From: Actinomycetes bacterium
GTDB lineage: Bacteria > Actinomycetota > Acidimicrobiia > Acidimicrobiales > Ilumatobacteraceae
Direction: 5' to 3'
Length of the DNA stretch: 64,000 bases
Assembly: GCA_021414085.1 (NCBI GenBank)
Contig: JAIOPC010000014.1
Location: 620,001 to 684,000 of the forward strand
The notes under the pieces are model-generated. The model worked only from the letters and a program-made list of their open reading frames with translations, was not told the DNA's origin and did not search any database. Shown here one piece after another: positions 60,665 through 64,000 of the stretch. The translations under genes and the position numbers were made by a program. The first letter of the stretch is position 1; the number at the start of each line of letters is the position of its first letter.

Positions 60665-63157
60665 ATGGCTGACGCCATTCGAGTATCCGGTGCCGTTACT
60701 GGTACCGAAAAGACCCTGTCCTTCGAGACGGGCAAGTTGGCTCAACAAAGCCAAGGTGCCGTTGTCGCGAGTTTGGGACGAACCACAGTGTTGGCCACCG
60801 CCAACGCAGCCAAGGAAGTTCGTCCGGGTACGGACTTCTTCCCGCTGACCATCGACGTGGAAGAGCGTGCTTACGCCGCGGGCAAGATCCCAGGTTCGTT
60901 CTTCCGCCGTGAAGGTCGCCCAACTGAGGATGCAATCCTCACCTGCCGTCTGACCGACCGCCCGCTGCGGCCGGCGTTCCCCGATGGCTTCCGTAACGAG
61001 ACCCAGGTCGTGCTCACCATTGTTGGCGCCGACATGGAGAACCCGCACGATGTGCTGGCAATCAACGCCGCTTCGGCTTCGTTGATGATCAGCGGCATTC
61101 CGTTCGACGGCCCGATTGGCGCCGTGCGCGTTGCGCACACGCAAGCCGGCGAGTGGATTCCGCACCCGACCTACGCCGAGGGCGAGGAAAGCACCTTCGA
61201 ACTCGTAGTGGCCGGTCGTCAGCTCGACAACGGCGACGTTGCGATCATGATGGTGGAAGCTGGCGGCACTGCCAAAAGCTTCAAGTACTACGCCGATGGT
61301 GCTCCGAAGGTCGACGAAGCCGCTCTGGCTCGTGGCCTCGAGGCCAGCAAGACGTGGATCAAGGACAGCATCAAGCTGCAGCGTCAGCTGGTGGCCAGCG
61401 TTATCGCCACCAAGGGCCCGATCGTGCCGATGGAGTACACGGTGTCGGTCGATTACGCACCGGAAGTCTTCACCGCAGTTGAAGGCATCTGCACGCCGGC
61501 GATCTCGAAGGCGATCGCTATTGCGGGCAAGGCCGAGCGCAATGCCGCAACTGACGGCGCAGCAGCCGACGCGATCGAGAAGCTGTGCGCAGAGGGCAAA
61601 GAGTTCGCTGGCCGCGAGCGCGAAGTCAAAGAGGCCGTGCGCAGCCTGACCAAGAAGTTGGTCCGTAAGCGCATCGTCGAAGAAGGCAAGCGCATCGATG
61701 GTCGCGGAACTCGCGACCTGCGTCCGCTCTCCAGCGAAGTTGGCATCTTGCCGACGGCGCACGGCACGGGCCTGTTCCAGCGTGGCGAGACACAAGTGAT
61801 GAACGTCGTCACGATGGCGATGCCGCGCATGAACCAACTGCTCGACACGCTCGGCCCGGAAACGCACAAGTATTTCTTGTTCCACTACAACATGGCCCCG
61901 TGGGCCAACGGTGAGACCGGCCGCGTTGGTACGCCCAAGCGTCGCGAGATCGGCCACGGTGCGCTCGCCGCTCGTGCGCTGCTTCCGGTGCTGCCGCCGA
62001 TGGACGAGTTCAACTACACGCTGCGCCTGGTCGCTGAGGTGTTGGCCAGCAATGGCAGCACCAGCATGGCTTCCGTGTGCAGTGGCTCGCTCGCACTGAT
62101 GGACGCCGGTGTGCCGGTGAAGGCATCGGTCGCCGGTATCGCGATGGGCCTGGTGTACGCCGAAGGCAAGTACACCACGCTCACCGACATCCTCGGCGCG
62201 GAAGACGCGTTCGGCGACATGGACTTCAAGGTCGCCGGTACGTCGGATGCGATCACTGCGTTGCAGCTCGATACCAAGATCGACGGCATTCCTGCCGATG
62301 TCTTGGCCGCCGCGCTCAACCAGGCCAAGGACGCCCGCATGGAGATCCTCGCCAACATGGATGCTTGCCTCGCAAGCGCTCGTCCGGAAGTGGCAGCGAC
62401 TGCGCCGAAGATCACCACGCTGATCATTCCGATGGACAAGATCGGTGAGGTCATCGGGCCCAAGGGTAAGGTCATCAACACGATCCAGCAAGAGACCGGC
62501 GCCGATATCGCTGTCGACGACGACGGCGCGCAGGGCATCGTCACCATCGGCGCCGTCGAGGCGTGGCGTATGGAAGAGGCACGGGCTCGCATTCAGGCGA
62601 TCGTGTCGCCGCCGATGGCCGATGTTGGTGCGACCTACCAGGGCCGCGTCGTCAACATCACCAAGTTCGGCGCCTTCATCAACATCCTGCCCGGCCGCGA
62701 CGGTCTGTTGCATGTCAGCAAGCTCGGTAAGGGCAAGCGGGTCAACAACGTGGAAGACGTGCTCACCCTCGGTCAGGAGATCGAAGTCATCGTTGAAGAA
62801 ATCGACGAGAAGGGCAAGGTCAGCCTGACCCCCGGTGAGTCCTGGAATCCCGTGATCCCGGAAGGCGCTCCGAGCAGCGGCGACCGTGATCGTGGCGACC
62901 GTCCGCCGCGCGATCGCAATGATCGCGGTGGCAGCCGTGGTGGTGGCGATCGCGATCGCGAGCCCCGTCGTGAGTCCAGTCGTGCAGCGGCACCCGCCAC
63001 CGACGGAGTGGCCGTGTCATTCGACGATGCGTTCGATGCGGAACTCGCTGGCGATCTTGGCGACCTCGGCCCGGGTGGCGAAGCTGGTGGCAACACCAGC
63101 GGCGGCGGCCGCGACCGTGGTGGCGATGGCGACCGTTCGCGTCGCCGTCACCGCTGA
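60665..63157 (+). CDS. pnp: Polyribonucleotide nucleotidyltransferase (PNPase)
   Basis: The protein is 830 residues with AAAGGAG eight bases upstream. The two RNase PH-like domains are present: 'LGRTTVLATANAAKEVRPG' and 'PGSFFRREGRPTEDAILTCR' in the first; 'LPTAHGTGLFQRGETQVMNVV' and 'SVCSGSLALMDAGVPVKASV' in the catalytic second. KH ('IGEVIGPKGKVINTIQQETG') and S1 ('GATYQGRVVNITKFGAFINI') domains follow. The last ~100 residues are Arg/Asp/Gly-rich, an extension common in Actinobacteria and probably RNA- or partner-binding. It degrades RNA 3' to 5' with phosphate. Confidence 0.96.
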   Translation: MADAIRVSGAVTGTEKTLSFETGKLAQQSQGAVVASLGRTTVLATANAAKEVRPGTDFFPLTIDVEERAYAAGKIPGSFFRREGRPTEDAILTCRLTDRPLRPAFPDGFRNETQVVLTIVGADMENPHDVLAINAASASLMISGIPFDGPIGAVRVAHTQAGEWIPHPTYAEGEESTFELVVAGRQLDNGDVAIMMVEAGGTAKSFKYYADGAPKVDEAALARGLEASKTWIKDSIKLQRQLVASVIATKGPIVPMEYTVSVDYAPEVFTAVEGICTPAISKAIAIAGKAERNAATDGAAADAIEKLCAEGKEFAGREREVKEAVRSLTKKLVRKRIVEEGKRIDGRGTRDLRPLSSEVGILPTAHGTGLFQRGETQVMNVVTMAMPRMNQLLDTLGPETHKYFLFHYNMAPWANGETGRVGTPKRREIGHGALAARALLPVLPPMDEFNYTLRLVAEVLASNGSTSMASVCSGSLALMDAGVPVKASVAGIAMGLVYAEGKYTTLTDILGAEDAFGDMDFKVAGTSDAITALQLDTKIDGIPADVLAAALNQAKDARMEILANMDACLASARPEVAATAPKITTLIIPMDKIGEVIGPKGKVINTIQQETGADIAVDDDGAQGIVTIGAVEAWRMEEARARIQAIVSPPMADVGATYQGRVVNITKFGAFINILPGRDGLLHVSKLGKGKRVNNVEDVLTLGQEIEVIVEEIDEKGKVSLTPGESWNPVIPEGAPSSGDRDRGDRPPRDRNDRGGSRGGGDRDREPRRESSRAAAPATDGVAVSFDDAFDAELAGDLGDLGPGGEAGGNTSGGGRDRGGDGDRSRRRHR

Positions 63158-63199
63158 GCATTTGCCAGCTGAGTCTGTGATAGCTGAACGGGTGACACG

Positions 63200-64000
63200 T
63201 TGACCGATCTTCGGATCGCAACTCTCGACTCTGGCCTCACGGTGGCCACCGAACGCGTGCCCGGCGCGCTGTCGGTGGCTGCCGGGGTTTGGGTCGGCGT
63301 CGGGTCGCGCGATGAACCCGACGAACTCAGTGGGGTCAGCCACTTCCTCGAGCATCTGCTGTTCAAGGGCACCGACACTCGTTCGGCGCAGGAGTTGGCG
63401 CGGGGAGTTGATCGTCGTGGTGGCGATTTCAATGCGTTCACCTCGAAAGAGTCGACCGGCTACTACTGCCGCTTGCCTGCACGTCATGCGGGCTTTTGCA
63501 TTGAGTTACTTGGCGACGTGCTGACGCGGCCCGCGCTGCGCGACGAAGATGTCAACGGCGAACGGCAAGTCATTCTCGAAGAGCTGGCGATGGACGACGA
63601 CTCGCCAGACGATGTGGCCCATCGACAGTTCGCAGCGGCGCTGTTCGCAGATCACGCACTCGGGCGCGACCCTGCTGGAGACCGTGAACACGTACAGGCG
63701 ATCACGCCCGACGACGTGCGTTCCTTCTTCGCCAAGCACTATCGGGCGGAGGCGATGGTGGTCGCTGCGGCTGGGCCATTAGCGCACGACGAGATGTTGG
63801 CTCAGATTGAGAAGGCGTTTGCGGGTGTGGCCGTTGGTGGGGCACGTCCGACGCGCAAGGCTCCGCTACAGCCTGGCTCGGGCACGAACCTCAATGACGA
63901 CACCGAGCAAGTGCACATCGTGATGGGTGGCCGCGGCTTGCAGCGCAACGACCCTCGCCGCGAAGCGCTCGATGTGGTGAACCACGTACTCGGCGGCGGG
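63200..64000 (+). CDS. M16-family zinc peptidase (processing-protease type), partial
   Basis: The ORF track misses this gene because it opens with a TTG and runs off the right edge. Reading from TTG 63200 gives 267 open codons. The inverted zinc motif HxxEH is in 'GVSHFLEHLLFKGTD', and the more distant Glu ligand is in 'VILEELAMDDD'. 'TSKESTGYYCRLPARH' also fits the family. About 440 residues are expected in total. M16 peptidases next to pnp are common in Actinobacteria and Firmicutes. It starts 42 bases after pnp. Confidence 0.93.
   Translation, partial: MTDLRIATLDSGLTVATERVPGALSVAAGVWVGVGSRDEPDELSGVSHFLEHLLFKGTDTRSAQELARGVDRRGGDFNAFTSKESTGYYCRLPARHAGFCIELLGDVLTRPALRDEDVNGERQVILEELAMDDDSPDDVAHRQFAAALFADHALGRDPAGDREHVQAITPDDVRSFFAKHYRAEAMVVAAAGPLAHDEMLAQIEKAFAGVAVGGARPTRKAPLQPGSGTNLNDDTEQVHIVMGGRGLQRNDPRREALDVVNHVLGGG

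Noticed and set aside
60566-62713. 715-residue minus-strand ORF opposite pnp
   Set aside because: It is the antisense shadow of pnp. Its composition is Arg/His/Asp-rich and it shows no domain, while pnp has full motifs on the other strand.

Overview
The window looks like a chromosome segment of a high-GC, marine- or freshwater-type actinobacterium, most plausibly class Acidimicrobiia (Ilumatobacter-like). This is inferred from gene content: homodimeric AceE, an Ala/Pro/Gly-rich InfB N-terminus, exported proteins with the 'PTRVLDTR...VDVFGY' module, two AbiEi-like/DUF559 proteins, DUF2277, frequent GTG/TTG starts and very tight gene packing. No rRNA, tRNA, insertion sequence or CRISPR array was seen. 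No gene-free stretch exceeds 300 bases; the longest (239) precedes pnp.

Layout. 1-11.1 kb: surface glycan region with a truncated ABC-2 export permease, an exported three-repeat protein, an FkbM methyltransferase, a translationally coupled glycosyltransferase operon on the minus strand, a zinc-ribbon methyltransferase, a GT2 enzyme and a polytopic GT39-like protein. 11.1-14.3 kb: aceE and rnhA. 14.4-22.4 kb: an AbiEi-like nuclease protein, an SDR, a MarR/YceI/VOC module with a clear operator, an O-acyltransferase, a TIGR01777 epimerase, DUF2277, and a thioredoxin-fold lipoprotein with an in-frame TGA at its first redox cysteine. 22.4-27 kb: lpdA, a lipoyl E2 gene and a single ORF encoding LipB fused to LipA. 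27-30.2 kb: envelope proteins, including a seven-bladed propeller. 30.2-45 kb: two divergent dimethylglycine/sarcosine dehydrogenase-like genes, an MttB-like methyltransferase, MFS, M20 peptidase, nitronate monooxygenase, the second AbiEi-like gene, a geranylgeranyl-reductase-like enzyme and an SDR plus MaoC hydratase pair. 45-64 kb: the translation/RNA block proS | rimP-nusA-ylxR-infB-(DsbA-like)-rbfA-truB-ribF ... rpsO-pnp-M16 peptidase. Between ribF and rpsO lies a minus-strand island: an NMT1-type ABC transporter operon containing a chorismate mutase-VOC fusion gene.

How the parts work together. E3, E2 and the LipB-LipA fusion supply and lipoylate 2-oxoacid dehydrogenase complexes, with AceE as the E1 11 kb away. 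The MttB-like and DMGDH-like genes suggest stepwise demethylation of glycine betaine or a related N-methyl compound. The rimP-pnp block is the conserved transcription/translation/RNA-processing cluster.

Most notable observations: (1) a candidate selenoprotein, a TlpA/ResA-type lipoprotein with a UxxC motif and a bacterial SECIS-like hairpin directly after the UGA; (2) a family of intergenic palindromic elements built from the unit GGGGGTTTCRTGC, at three loci, two of which flank the second AbiEi-like gene; (3) the LipB-LipA fusion; (4) a chorismate mutase-VOC fusion inside an ABC transporter operon; (5) five convergent gene pairs that overlap by exactly four bases through shared stop tetranucleotides.
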